A stretch of DNA of 25,507 nt from an uncultured Collinsella sp. (GTDB lineage Bacteria; Actinomycetota; Coriobacteriia; Coriobacteriales; Coriobacteriaceae): positions 1 through 25,507 of the forward strand of contig CAKUGX010000017.1 in the NCBI GenBank assembly GCA_934654765.1, written 5' to 3'. The notes below the pieces were generated by a model. The model searched no databases, was not told the origin of the DNA, and worked only from the letters and a program-made list of their open reading frames with translations. This document shows positions 9,349 through 17,172 of the stretch, one piece after another. The position numbers and the translations under genes are program-made. Numbering within the stretch: position 1 is the first letter of the stretch; every line of letters begins with the position of its first letter.

Positions 9349-9711
9349 ATGGCGAAATTCTTTAAGGACCCCGACGGCAAGCTCATTGCCGCCCTTGGCA
9401 ACGACGTTGCAACCCCTGCCGGCTGCACGGAGCTGACCGCAAACACCGAGGACGCGGCGCACGAGAAGCACGTGCCCGTCGTCGAGAGCGAGCGCGACGG
9501 TCACGTGATCCGTGCACGCGTGGGCTCGGTCGAGCATCCTATGGTGCCCGAGCACTACATCGAGTGGATCGCCCTTGAGGCCGAGGGCCGTCTGGAGGTC
9601 CATTACCTCCAGCCCGGCATGAAGCCCTCGACGTTTTTTGCCGGCGGCTCCAAGACCGGTACCGTCTATGCCTATTGCAACCTGCACGGGCTGTGGTCCG
9701 CGACGTTCTAG
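9349..9711 (+). CDS. Superoxide reductase (desulfoferrodoxin family) with degenerate N-terminal centre
   Basis: This 120-residue protein reduces superoxide to hydrogen peroxide without making oxygen and is typical of anaerobes. All ligands of the catalytic Fe(His)4Cys centre are visible: His41 in EKHVPV, His63 and His69 in HPMVPEHYIEWI, Cys110 and His113 in YCNLHGLW. Their spacing equals that of Desulfovibrio desulfoferrodoxin over the last four ligands. Glu39-Lys40, the active-site pair, is present. The N-terminal 38 residues have the length of a desulforedoxin domain, but only Cys26 remains of the four cysteines that bind the structural iron. This resembles the class III type described for Treponema. 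The start ATG follows AAAGGAG at 9336-9342. Electrons probably come from a rubredoxin-type donor encoded elsewhere. Confidence 0.93.
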   Translation: MAKFFKDPDGKLIAALGNDVATPAGCTELTANTEDAAHEKHVPVVESERDGHVIRARVGSVEHPMVPEHYIEWIALEAEGRLEVHYLQPGMKPSTFFAGGSKTGTVYAYCNLHGLWSATF

Positions 9712-9756
9712 GAGCGCGCCCCCGCTCGGGGTATCATAGCTAGCATATGCACATGC

Positions 9757-9789
9757 AAGCGCCGACTGCATCTTGCGGCCGGCGCTTTT
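9757..9789 (+). terminator. Probable intrinsic terminator after the superoxide reductase gene
   Basis: An 8-bp stem (AAGCGCCG at 9757-9764 with CGGCGCTT at 9780-9787) has a 15-nt loop and ends in a run of four T. The short T-run and larger loop make it a moderate rather than a strong terminator. Confidence 0.55.
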
Positions 9790-9828
9790 ACTACGACAAC
9801 GATGGTTTACGACGGAAAGGGCTGAGCC

Positions 9829-11814
9829 ATGAAGCTCGCACTTGCACAGATCGATATGCGCCTGGGTGATATTGAGGGTATCTGCGGCCGCATCGAGGAC
9901 CAGGCTCGTCTGGCCCACGAGCGCGGTGCGCGCGTGCTGTGCGTCCCGGCTCCGCTCTTTATGGGTGCCCTGCCCGGCGGCCTGGTGGGCGCTGCCGACT
10001 TTGAGCACGATATGCTCGCCGGCCTGACCGGCGTCGCTGAGCGCATCCAGGAGCTCGACATGATCTGCATCGTGCCCGCGGCGGTTTCGTTTGAGGGCCA
10101 GCCCCTGCTTGACTACATGATGCTCAAGGACGGTCGCGTGGTGCCCGCGCGCGCAAGCATTGCCCTGCAGCGCGGCGAGAACAACGACGCGCGTTGGGCG
10201 CCGCCGGTGTTCGACGTGGACGGTGTGCGCATTGCGGTGATCTTCGACCTGGACCGCGAGCTCGAGATGCTGCCGACCGGTGTCGACCTCATTGCCTATT
10301 TCCAGTTCAACGCATTCGATATGACCGACCGCGAGACCGCTGCCGTTGCCGCCGTGCGCAGTGGAGCCTACCGCAAGATCGCATCCAAGCGCAGCGTGTG
10401 GTTTGCCTGCATGGCGCCGGTCGGTGCGTACGACGAGTCGGTGTATACCGGCGGGTCGTTTGTGCTCGATGACTGCGGCCGCGTGGTGGCCCAGGCGCCG
10501 TGTTTTGAGGAGAGCCTGCTGGTTCAGGAGATTCAGCGCGGCGTGATGCTCGATGCCTTGGAGGACCATGAGCTGCCCGAGTTTCGCTCGGAGGAGTGGC
10601 TGTGGCAGGCGCTGGTGCTCGCCGTGCGCGACAACGCCCGCGCCCACGGTACGTCGCGCGCCGTGGTGGCGCTCGAGGGCGACTTGCCGTCGTCTTTGCT
10701 GGCGGCGCTTGCCGTCGACGCCCTGGGCCCGCGCAATGTGATTGGCCTGGTGCTGGGACGCAACCGCATCTTTACGCCGGCGCAGGAGGAGGCCGAGGCG
10801 GCTCGTTGTGCCGCCGTCCGTGCCATTGCCGAGCGCCTGCATATTCGCACGGTTGAGCGCGATGCGCCGGATGCGGCGCGCGTGCTCGACCGCGACGTGT
10901 CGGCGGGAGACGCCGAGCGCCTGCGCTCGCGCACGCTTGGTTTGATGCTGGAGGACACGGCGCTCGAGCTGGGCGCGATGGCGCTGAGCCCGCTGTCCAA
11001 AACCGAGTACGCGCTGGCGGCGCCCGCGCTTTGCGGCGGCTACCAAGGAGATTACGCGCCCTTTGGCGATGTGTACCTGTCGACGCTCGAGTTTGTGGCG
11101 CGCGTGCGCAACCGTACGTCTGCCGTGGTGCCGCAGGAGCTCGTGACGCTCAACGCGGTGGAGGATTGCATGGAGCGCGTGCTGGCGCAGGCGCTCTCGA
11201 CGCTCGACGGTCCGGTCGACATGCTTGACCGCGCGGCGCAGCTGCTCGGTGGGCTTGAACCCGGTGAGGTCGATGGCACGCTCGAGTCGCATGTGGACCG
11301 CAATCGTCCTTTCGACGATATTCCGATGGCTGCCGGCAAGCCTGAGGCCTGTTCGCTGCTGCTGATGCTCGTGCGTCAGGGCGAGGCCGCTCGCCGTCAA
11401 CTGCCGACGGCGCCGATTGTCTCGGCCCGTTCGTTTGCCGAGCGCTCCTGGCCGTATATGCTCGCGTGGTCCGATCTGGGGCTCAGCGGCAAAGAGCGTA
11501 TGACGGTCGATTCGCTGGCTCGTGCCGAGGTGCGTCGCTTTGCCGACGAGGATGCGAGCGAGCGCATGCGAAGCGAGATGATGGGCGTGCTCGGTGAGCT
11601 GCTGGGTATTTCGCCCGAGCAGATGGAGGAGCTGCGTTCCGAGGACGGTCAGCGCCGTCTGCACGAGGGCATGAAGAAGTTTGAGGGCGAGGTCCAGGAC
11701 GCCATCGACAAGATGATGGGCGGTCAGGGCGGCCCGCAAGGTGGCCCCCAGGGCGGACCGATGCCGCATCCGCCGGTGGATCCAAGACAATTCCCATTCT
11801 TCTCGCAGAATTAA
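9829..11814 (+). CDS. NAD-synthetase-like two-domain protein with degenerate active sites
   Basis: This 661-residue protein has the domain order of glutamine-dependent NAD synthetase: a nitrilase-fold amidase (about 1-240) followed by an NAD-synthase-like domain (about 255-450). The fold is recognisable (MKLALAQIDMRLGDIEGI; SSLLAALAVDALGPRNVIGL at 288-307; SKTEYALA at 390-397; YQGDYAPFGDVYLSTLEFVA). The key residues are not. By eye alignment the glutaminase Glu is Ala41 (VPAPLF), the Lys falls at Ser110 and the Cys nucleophile at Phe139 (IAVIFDLD). The ATP-pyrophosphatase loop SGGxDS reads EGDLPS (283-288). After residue 570 comes an acidic helical tail and a Gly-Gln-Pro-rich end (GGQGGPQGGPQGGP). 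It is therefore probably not a working NAD synthetase; a binding or regulatory role is an inference. The start ATG follows GGAAAGGG. Automated pipelines may call it nadE. Confidence 0.75.
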   Translation: MKLALAQIDMRLGDIEGICGRIEDQARLAHERGARVLCVPAPLFMGALPGGLVGAADFEHDMLAGLTGVAERIQELDMICIVPAAVSFEGQPLLDYMMLKDGRVVPARASIALQRGENNDARWAPPVFDVDGVRIAVIFDLDRELEMLPTGVDLIAYFQFNAFDMTDRETAAVAAVRSGAYRKIASKRSVWFACMAPVGAYDESVYTGGSFVLDDCGRVVAQAPCFEESLLVQEIQRGVMLDALEDHELPEFRSEEWLWQALVLAVRDNARAHGTSRAVVALEGDLPSSLLAALAVDALGPRNVIGLVLGRNRIFTPAQEEAEAARCAAVRAIAERLHIRTVERDAPDAARVLDRDVSAGDAERLRSRTLGLMLEDTALELGAMALSPLSKTEYALAAPALCGGYQGDYAPFGDVYLSTLEFVARVRNRTSAVVPQELVTLNAVEDCMERVLAQALSTLDGPVDMLDRAAQLLGGLEPGEVDGTLESHVDRNRPFDDIPMAAGKPEACSLLLMLVRQGEAARRQLPTAPIVSARSFAERSWPYMLAWSDLGLSGKERMTVDSLARAEVRRFADEDASERMRSEMMGVLGELLGISPEQMEELRSEDGQRRLHEGMKKFEGEVQDAIDKMMGGQGGPQGGPQGGPMPHPPVDPRQFPFFSQN

Positions 11815-11882
11815 ACTGGGGATGGGATTCGCTCTCAACCCGACACTTCAACTAAGCATTTTGGCCCCGTTGTGTTATTCTA

Positions 11883-11894
11883 GAACAGACGTTC
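11883..11894. promoter_or_regulatory. SOS box (LexA operator) upstream of ruvCAB
   Basis: GAACAGACGTTC is a full match to the GAAC-N4-GTTC core of the Bacillus/actinobacterial LexA box; the wider sequence is AGAACAGACGTTCG. It lies 57 nt before the ruvC start and next to a TATTCT (11876-11881) that could be the -10 hexamer, which would let LexA block the promoter. Confidence 0.75.
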
Positions 11895-11950
11895 GGGAAT
11901 GATGCGCGGGGCCTTGCCTTGCGTTTGGCAAAAGGCGAGGGGAGGCTGGC

Positions 11951-12472
11951 TTGGTTATCTTGGGTATCGACCCCGGTTTGGCCCATACGGGTTGGGGGAT
12001 TATCGAGGAGCGGCGAGGCGAGGTTCGCTGCCGTGCCTACGGTTGCATCGAGACCAGTGCCGGGAGTCCGCTCGCGGTGCGCTTGTCGCACATTGCTCAT
12101 GACCTTAAGGGCGTGGTCGAGCGGTACCGCCCCGACACGGCTGCCATCGAGAGCATCTACTTTGGTGCCAACGTCCGCTCGGCTATCCCCACGGCACATG
12201 CCCGCGGCGCCGCGCTCGTGGCGCTTTCGGAGTGCGCGCTCGAGATCGGCGAGTACACGCCCATGCAGATCAAGCAGGCTGTGGTGGGCACCGGCGCCGC
12301 GGACAAGCGGCAGGTCGCCTACATGGTGCGTACGCTTACGCAGCTCGACCACGACCCGCATCCCGACCATGCCGCCGATGCCCTGGCCTGCGCCATCTGT
12401 CATGTAAACCTCAGCCGCACCCGCGCCCTCACCGGTGGCGAGTTCTATCAACAGAGAGGAACCGGATACTGA
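11951..12472 (+). CDS. ruvC: Crossover junction endodeoxyribonuclease RuvC
   Basis: This 173-residue protein is the Holliday-junction resolvase. The start is a TTG at 11951, five nt after GGGGAGG (11939-11945); no ATG fits, and starting here gives the family N-terminus VILGIDPGLAHTGWGII. Acidic and basic catalytic residues of the RNase-H-like fold are in place: Asp7, Glu67 (AAIESIYFG), His140 and Asp143 (PDHAADALACA). Length and residue spacing match the family. It is the first gene of ruvCAB, and its TGA overlaps the ruvA ATG by one base. The SOS box upstream suggests induction by DNA damage. Confidence 0.97.
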   Translation: MVILGIDPGLAHTGWGIIEERRGEVRCRAYGCIETSAGSPLAVRLSHIAHDLKGVVERYRPDTAAIESIYFGANVRSAIPTAHARGAALVALSECALEIGEYTPMQIKQAVVGTGAADKRQVAYMVRTLTQLDHDPHPDHAADALACAICHVNLSRTRALTGGEFYQQRGTGY

Positions 12473-13092
12473 TGATTTCCCAGCTCCATGGAACGCTTGT
12501 CGAGGCCACGATGAGCTCGGCCGTCGTCGATGTGTCGGGCGTGGGCTTTGAGCTCGGCATCTCGGGCAGCACTGCGGCCACGTTGCCGACGCCCGGCGGC
12601 GAGGTCCGCCTCTACACGCGCATGCAGGTGCGTGAGGACGCCATGACGCTCTTTGGGTTTGCCTCCAAGGACGAGCGCACGATGTTCGACCGGCTCGTGT
12701 CCGTCTCGGGTGTTGGTCCGCGCCTGGCACTCGCCGTGCTTTCCACCTATACCGTGGGACAGCTGTATTCCCTGGTAATGGCCGAGGACGACAAGGGCAT
12801 GGCCAAGGTGCCCGGCGTGGGCAAAAAGACGGCGCAGCGCCTGATCTTGGAACTCAAGAGCACCTTTGCCAAGGACAAGGGCTTTGTGCCGGTCGACGTG
12901 ATTCCCGGGCAGGTTGCGATGCCCGTGCCCGCCGCCGCTCCCTCTGCCGTCGACGATGCCCGTGCGGCACTCCTTTCCATGGGCTTTAGCCCGCAGGAGA
13001 CCGATGTCGCCCTGAGCGGGTATGATGGGCAGGATATGCGTGTCGAGGATCTGCTCGGCGCGGCGCTTAAGCGACTCGGAATGGATGCGTGA
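12472..13092 (+). CDS. ruvA: Holliday junction branch migration protein RuvA
   Basis: A 206-residue protein that binds four-way junctions as a tetramer and loads the RuvB motor. The N-terminal OB-fold domain (1-63) begins [12 protein letters not shown]. It is followed by two helix-hairpin-helix motifs, [16 protein letters not shown] (75-90) and [19 protein letters not shown] (111-129). After a flexible linker (138-158) comes the C-terminal domain III (about 160-206) that contacts RuvB. Both borders overlap the neighbouring genes by one base (TGATG), a sign of coupled translation at both junctions. An AGAGGA is present about 11 nt before the ATG. Confidence 0.97.
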   Translation: MISQLHGTLVEATMSSAVVDVSGVGFELGISGSTAATLPTPGGEVRLYTRMQVREDAMTLFGFASKDERTMFDRLVSVSGVGPRLALAVLSTYTVGQLYSLVMAEDDKGMAKVPGVGKKTAQRLILELKSTFAKDKGFVPVDVIPGQVAMPVPAAAPSAVDDARAALLSMGFSPQETDVALSGYDGQDMRVEDLLGAALKRLGMDA

Positions 13093-14159
13093 TGTGGGAA
13101 GCCGATGACTCTCAGGACCTGTGGGCGACGCCCGGCAACTCGCCGGCGGCATCCATGGCGCACGGCGAGCGCATGGTGGGCTCGGAGCTGACGCCCGAGG
13201 ACCTCGATGTCGACCGCACCTTGCGTCCCCAGCGCCTGGACGATTACTGCGGCCAGGAGCACATCAAGCAGAGCCTGCGCGTGTTGATCGAGGCAGCTCA
13301 GAGCCGTGGCGAGACGCTCGACCACGTGATCTTCTCGGGCCCTCCGGGCTTGGGCAAGACCACGCTGGCAACGGTTATCGCTAACGAGCTGGGCGCCCAG
13401 ATTAAGACGACGAGCGGTCCGGCCATCGCGCGCACCGGCGACCTGGCGGCCATCCTTACCAACCTACAGCCGGGTGACGTGCTGTTTATCGACGAGATCC
13501 ACCGTCTCAACCGTTCGGTCGAGGAGGTCCTGTATCCCGCGATGGAGGACTTTGCGCTCGATATCGTGATCGGCAAAGGTCCGGCGGCGCGCTCGATTCG
13601 CCTGGATATCCCCAAGTTCACGCTGGTAGCGGCCACGACCCGCTCGGGCATGTTGACCGGCCCGCTGCGCGACCGCTTTGGAATTTCGTATCGCCTGGAT
13701 TACTACACGGTCGAGGAGCTCGCCCAGATCGTGACGCGCTCGGCGACTATCCTGGGCGTGACGATTGACCATCCCAGTGCGCTTGAGATCGGCTCGCGCT
13801 CGCGCGGCACGCCGCGTCTTGCCAACCGTCTGCTCAAGCGCGTGCGCGATTACGCGCAGGTGCGCGGTAACGGCCCCATCGAGCTCGACATTTGCCGTCA
13901 GGCGCTCGAGTTCTTCGAGATCGATGAGCTCGGTTTGGACTGGATGGACATTCGCATCTTGGAGACGCTCGCCAAGACGTTCTCCGGTCGCGCCGTGGGC
14001 CTGACGACGCTTGCCAGTGCGGTGGGCGAGGACCCGGGTACGCTCGAGGATGTCTACGAGCCCTATCTGCTGCAGTGCGGATTGATGATTCGCACGCCGC
14101 AGGGCCGTCAGGCAACCCTTCGCACCTTTGAGCACTTGGGTATTGAGCCGACCCTGTAG
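13092..14159 (+). CDS. ruvB: Holliday junction DNA helicase RuvB
   Basis: This 355-residue AAA+ ATPase drives branch migration with RuvA. It shows Walker A GPPGLGKT (83-90), Walker [10 protein letters not shown] (131-139), the sensor region [19 protein letters not shown], and a C-terminal winged-helix DNA-binding domain ([13 protein letters not shown] onward). The first 30 residues form a longer N-terminal tail than in E. coli and are poorly conserved. The ATG at 13092 overlaps the ruvA stop by one base; a GTG one codon earlier is also possible. The gene ends the ruvCAB unit; no clear terminator hairpin is visible after it. Confidence 0.97.
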   Translation: MWEADDSQDLWATPGNSPAASMAHGERMVGSELTPEDLDVDRTLRPQRLDDYCGQEHIKQSLRVLIEAAQSRGETLDHVIFSGPPGLGKTTLATVIANELGAQIKTTSGPAIARTGDLAAILTNLQPGDVLFIDEIHRLNRSVEEVLYPAMEDFALDIVIGKGPAARSIRLDIPKFTLVAATTRSGMLTGPLRDRFGISYRLDYYTVEELAQIVTRSATILGVTIDHPSALEIGSRSRGTPRLANRLLKRVRDYAQVRGNGPIELDICRQALEFFEIDELGLDWMDIRILETLAKTFSGRAVGLTTLASAVGEDPGTLEDVYEPYLLQCGLMIRTPQGRQATLRTFEHLGIEPTL

Positions 14160-14237
14160 GAACGGGCTTGTTTGAGCGCGTCTGTGGGCTATCGCTGGGC
14201 ATCGGGTAAACATATCGCCGTTCGTCGGTTACGGGCG

Positions 14238-14265
14238 TTTTACTATTGCGCGTGCGTGCTATGCT
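14238..14265 (+). promoter_or_regulatory. Probable promoter of fhs
   Basis: A -35-like TTTACT (14238-14243) and a -10-like TATGCT (14260-14265) are separated by 16 nt, each matching 4 of 6 consensus bases. It sits 40 nt before the fhs ATG in the gap after ruvB, giving a short leader. Confidence 0.45.
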
Positions 14266-14305
14266 GGATTGGTCTTTTTCTCATCCGGTAACGAAAGGAC
14301 CGCCC

Positions 14306-15973
14306 ATGCCTACTGACATCGAAATCGCACGTTCTGTTACGCCGCTGCCCATTACCGAGGTGGCCAAGAACGCCGGCGTCGACGTTAAGCATCTGATTCC
14401 GTACGGCTTTGACAAGGCAAAGGTCGACTATTCCCTGCTCAACGAGCCAACTGATCACCAGGCCAAGCTTGTCCTCGTGACCGCTATCAACCCCACGCCC
14501 GCGGGCGAGGGCAAGACCACCACGACCATCGGCCTGGCCGACGGCCTACGCCGTCGCGGCATCAAGAGCGCCGTGGCCCTGCGCGAGCCTTCGCTCGGCC
14601 CCGTCTTTGGCGTGAAGGGCGGTGCCGCCGGCGGCGGTTGGGCCCAGGTCATCCCCATGGAGGATATCAACCTACACTTTACCGGCGACTTCCATGCCAT
14701 CGGTGCTGCCAACAACCTGCTGGCCGCCATGCTCGACAACCATATTCAGCAGGGCAATCAGCTCGGTATTGACGTTAAGCGCATCACTTGGAAGCGCGTC
14801 GTCGATATGAACGACCGTCAGCTGCGCCACGTCATCGACGGTATTGGCGGTAAGGCCCAGGGCGTGCCGCGCGAGGACGGCTTCGATATCACCGTCGCCT
14901 CCGAGGTCATGGCAATCCTGTGCCTGTCTACGAGTATTAACGACCTCAAGGAGCGCCTGGGCGAGATCGTCGTCGGCTACAGCTTTGCCGGCGAGCCCGT
15001 CCGTGCCCGCGACCTTAAGGCCCAGGGTGCCATGGCGGCCCTACTTAAGGATGCGCTCAAACCCAATCTGGTCCAGACGCTCGAGGGTACGCCTGCGTTT
15101 GTCCACGGTGGCCCCTTCGCCAATATTGCCCACGGCTGCAACTCTATCATGGCTACCCGCATGGCCATGCGCTTTGGCGATGTCGCCATTACCGAGGCCG
15201 GCTTCGGCGCCGACCTGGGCGCTGAGAAGTTCCTCGACATCAAGTGCCGCATGACGGGCGTTCGCCCCAGCGCCGTCGTGGTCGTCGCGACCGCTCGTGC
15301 GCTGAAGTACAACGGTGGCGTCGCCAAGGCCGACCTCAACGAGGAGAACCTCGAGGCACTCAAGGCCGGCATGCCCAACCTGCTGCGTCACGTCGACAAC
15401 ATCCAGAACGTTTATGGTCTGCCCTGCGTAGTCGCCATCAACCGCTTCCCGACGGACACCGAGGCCGAGCTTGCGCTCATCGAGTCCGAGTGCCAGAAGC
15501 TCGGCGTCAACGTTAAGCTTTCCGAGGTCTGGGCCAAGGGCGGCGAGGGCGCGCTCGAGCTTGCCGATGAGGTCATGCGTCTGATTGAGCAGCCGAGCGA
15601 GCTCAAGTTTGCCTATGAGGACGGCGCCGATGTGGCCGACGCTCTTGAGGCCATTGCCACCAAGGTCTACCGCGCCGACGGCGTTGACTTTACGCCGGCC
15701 GCCAAGCGCCAGCTCGCCGAGCTGCGCGAGAACGGCTTTGGCAACCTGCCGGTGTGCGTGGCCAAGACGCAGTACAGCTTTAGCGACAACGCCAAGGCCC
15801 TGGGCGCTCCCGAGAACTTCCGCATCACGGTGCGTGAGCTCAAGGTTTCCGCTGGTGCCCACTTTGTGGTCGCGTTGACCGGCAGCGTTCTGACCATGCC
15901 GGGCCTGCCCAAGGTCCCCGCGGCCGAGAACATCGACGTCGACAACGACGGCAACATCACCGGCCTGTTCTAA
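14306..15973 (+). CDS. fhs: Formate-tetrahydrofolate ligase
   Basis: This 555-residue enzyme makes 10-formyl-THF from formate, THF and ATP, feeding purine synthesis and one-carbon metabolism (and acetogenesis where that pathway exists). Its length matches the family. The P-loop is [11 protein letters not shown] (about 63-73), followed by the signature [18 protein letters not shown] (94-111) and [13 protein letters not shown] (120-132). The ATG at 14306 is chosen because AAAGGA (14294-14299) precedes it and the family N-terminus ([13 protein letters not shown]) begins there; an in-frame upstream GTG at 14246 would lie inside the promoter. The gene is monocistronic by its surroundings, with a promoter before it and a strong terminator after it. 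Confidence 0.98.
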   Translation: MPTDIEIARSVTPLPITEVAKNAGVDVKHLIPYGFDKAKVDYSLLNEPTDHQAKLVLVTAINPTPAGEGKTTTTIGLADGLRRRGIKSAVALREPSLGPVFGVKGGAAGGGWAQVIPMEDINLHFTGDFHAIGAANNLLAAMLDNHIQQGNQLGIDVKRITWKRVVDMNDRQLRHVIDGIGGKAQGVPREDGFDITVASEVMAILCLSTSINDLKERLGEIVVGYSFAGEPVRARDLKAQGAMAALLKDALKPNLVQTLEGTPAFVHGGPFANIAHGCNSIMATRMAMRFGDVAITEAGFGADLGAEKFLDIKCRMTGVRPSAVVVVATARALKYNGGVAKADLNEENLEALKAGMPNLLRHVDNIQNVYGLPCVVAINRFPTDTEAELALIESECQKLGVNVKLSEVWAKGGEGALELADEVMRLIEQPSELKFAYEDGADVADALEAIATKVYRADGVDFTPAAKRQLAELRENGFGNLPVCVAKTQYSFSDNAKALGAPENFRITVRELKVSAGAHFVVALTGSVLTMPGLPKVPAAENIDVDNDGNITGLF

Positions 15974-15998
15974 GCCTGTTGCCCCTAGCTGCCTGCCC

Positions 15999-16034
15999 GC
16001 CCCGCCGTGCCCCCAAGGCCCGGCGGGGCTTTTT
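15999..16034 (+). terminator. Strong intrinsic terminator of fhs
   Basis: A perfect 9-bp GC stem (GCCCCGCCG at 15999-16007 with CGGCGGGGC at 16021-16029) is followed at once by five T, 26 nt after the fhs stop. Confidence 0.92.
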
Positions 16035-16155
16035 GATTCGTTGGGGGACCGCGCATGTCTTGTAGATACCGGCGGGCCGTGACCATCATAGGCTTTTGCG
16101 CGGGTAGAATGCATGGATAACTTGATGCTTACGGGCGACGGAAAGGAATCGTTGC

Positions 16156-17160
16156 ATGGATCAGGATAAGACGACCGTGATGGGCGGCTACGGCTCCGCG
16201 CAGGCTGGCGACAGCGCCGATGCGACCCGCGTTGTGTCCGGTCCCGGTTATGCCGACCCTGCTGCGACGCAGCCTTCTGCCGAGCCTACGCGGGTTATGG
16301 GTTATGGCGACGCGGTGCAGGATCCTTACGCCGCCTCTCCGCAAAGCCCCTATGGCAACGCGGTGCCGGACCCGTTTGATTACGCGCCGCAGAATCCCTA
16401 TGCCGCCTCGGCGCCGGATCCCTATGATGGCCTGCCGCAAAATCCCATTCCACAGCCTCAGCAGACGACGTATATGCCGCGTACGGCGCAGCCTCGCTAT
16501 GAGTCGCGCGATCCCTACGCGCGCGAGCCGTATCGCGAGTACCCCAAGTCGATTCCGCAGTACGGTGAGGATGAGGAGAAGAAGCCTTCGCGTTCGGCGG
16601 GTGTGATCAAGAAGATCCTGATCGTGCTGGCGATTTTCTTTGCCCTGTCGGTTGCGTTTGCCATCGTGTCTGGCATGCTCAACAAGCGAGGCGCCTCAAC
16701 CGACACACAGGCCGAGCAAACTGAGGCCACCCAGTCCAGCGTTGTCGACCTGAGCGATATCCCGGGGCAGTACTGGTCCAACGCCAAGAAGCTCCTCAAG
16801 TCGCGTGGGGCCGACCTTTCGAACGCCGTGATCCTGACTGACGACGGCTCAACGCCTGTCGTCGATGCCAATTGGGTCGTTACTTCTGCCTACTATAACG
16901 ACAATGGCAGTCTCGAGATCCAGCTAACGCACAAGGGCAACTCGTCGGGCAACGCGTCCAGCGAGCAGGGCACCACGGACAGCTCGAGCTCCAACACGCT
17001 GGAGGACCTGAGCAACAAGGCACAGGAGTTGGGTGATAAAGCCCAGCAGCTGGGCGACACGGCTCAGAATCTCGGCGATACCGCACAGAACCTGGGTGAT
17101 ATGGCGACGGATGCCTGGAACGCGCTGCAAAACGGCATCTCGGGCGCGCAGGGAAACTAG
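16156..17160 (+). CDS. Single-pass membrane protein with Pro/Tyr-rich N-terminus and PASTA-like extracellular domain
   Basis: A 334-residue protein of unknown function. Residues 1-140 are low-complexity and rich in Pro, Tyr, Asp and Gln, with repeated DPY/NPY units. They hold three similar threonine motifs (TTVMGGYG, TRVVSGPGY, TRVMGYG). A positively charged stretch and one membrane helix follow (about 150-174, IKKILIVLAIFFALSVAFAI). Outside, residues 197-260 form a small domain (IPGQYWSNAKKLLKSRGADL, then NWVVTSAYY) that resembles the PASTA-like fold of actinobacterial surface proteins. The end has seven-residue repeats (QLGDTAQ, NLGDTAQ, NLGDMAT; 284-317), likely a coiled coil. GAAAGGA lies just before the ATG. 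Its stop is 12 nt from the convergent metal exporter gene. The topology (N-terminus inside) is inferred. Confidence 0.75.
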   Translation: MDQDKTTVMGGYGSAQAGDSADATRVVSGPGYADPAATQPSAEPTRVMGYGDAVQDPYAASPQSPYGNAVPDPFDYAPQNPYAASAPDPYDGLPQNPIPQPQQTTYMPRTAQPRYESRDPYAREPYREYPKSIPQYGEDEEKKPSRSAGVIKKILIVLAIFFALSVAFAIVSGMLNKRGASTDTQAEQTEATQSSVVDLSDIPGQYWSNAKKLLKSRGADLSNAVILTDDGSTPVVDANWVVTSAYYNDNGSLEIQLTHKGNSSGNASSEQGTTDSSSSNTLEDLSNKAQELGDKAQQLGDTAQNLGDTAQNLGDMATDAWNALQNGISGAQGN

Positions 17161-17172
17161 CTGTTAAGTGGG

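Noticed and set aside
9331..11838. 835-codon antisense frame across the superoxide reductase and NAD-synthetase-like genes
   Set aside because: Arg/His-rich composition typical of shadow frames; it spans two well-supported genes and has no motifs.
14160..14237. Possible ZTP riboswitch before fhs (CGCTGGGCA resembles its 3' motif)
   Set aside because: The conserved 5' half is missing and the likely promoter lies downstream of this stretch.
15041..16114. Antisense frame over fhs and its terminator
   Set aside because: Runs through the fhs terminator hairpin and lacks any domain; fhs is complete on the other strand.
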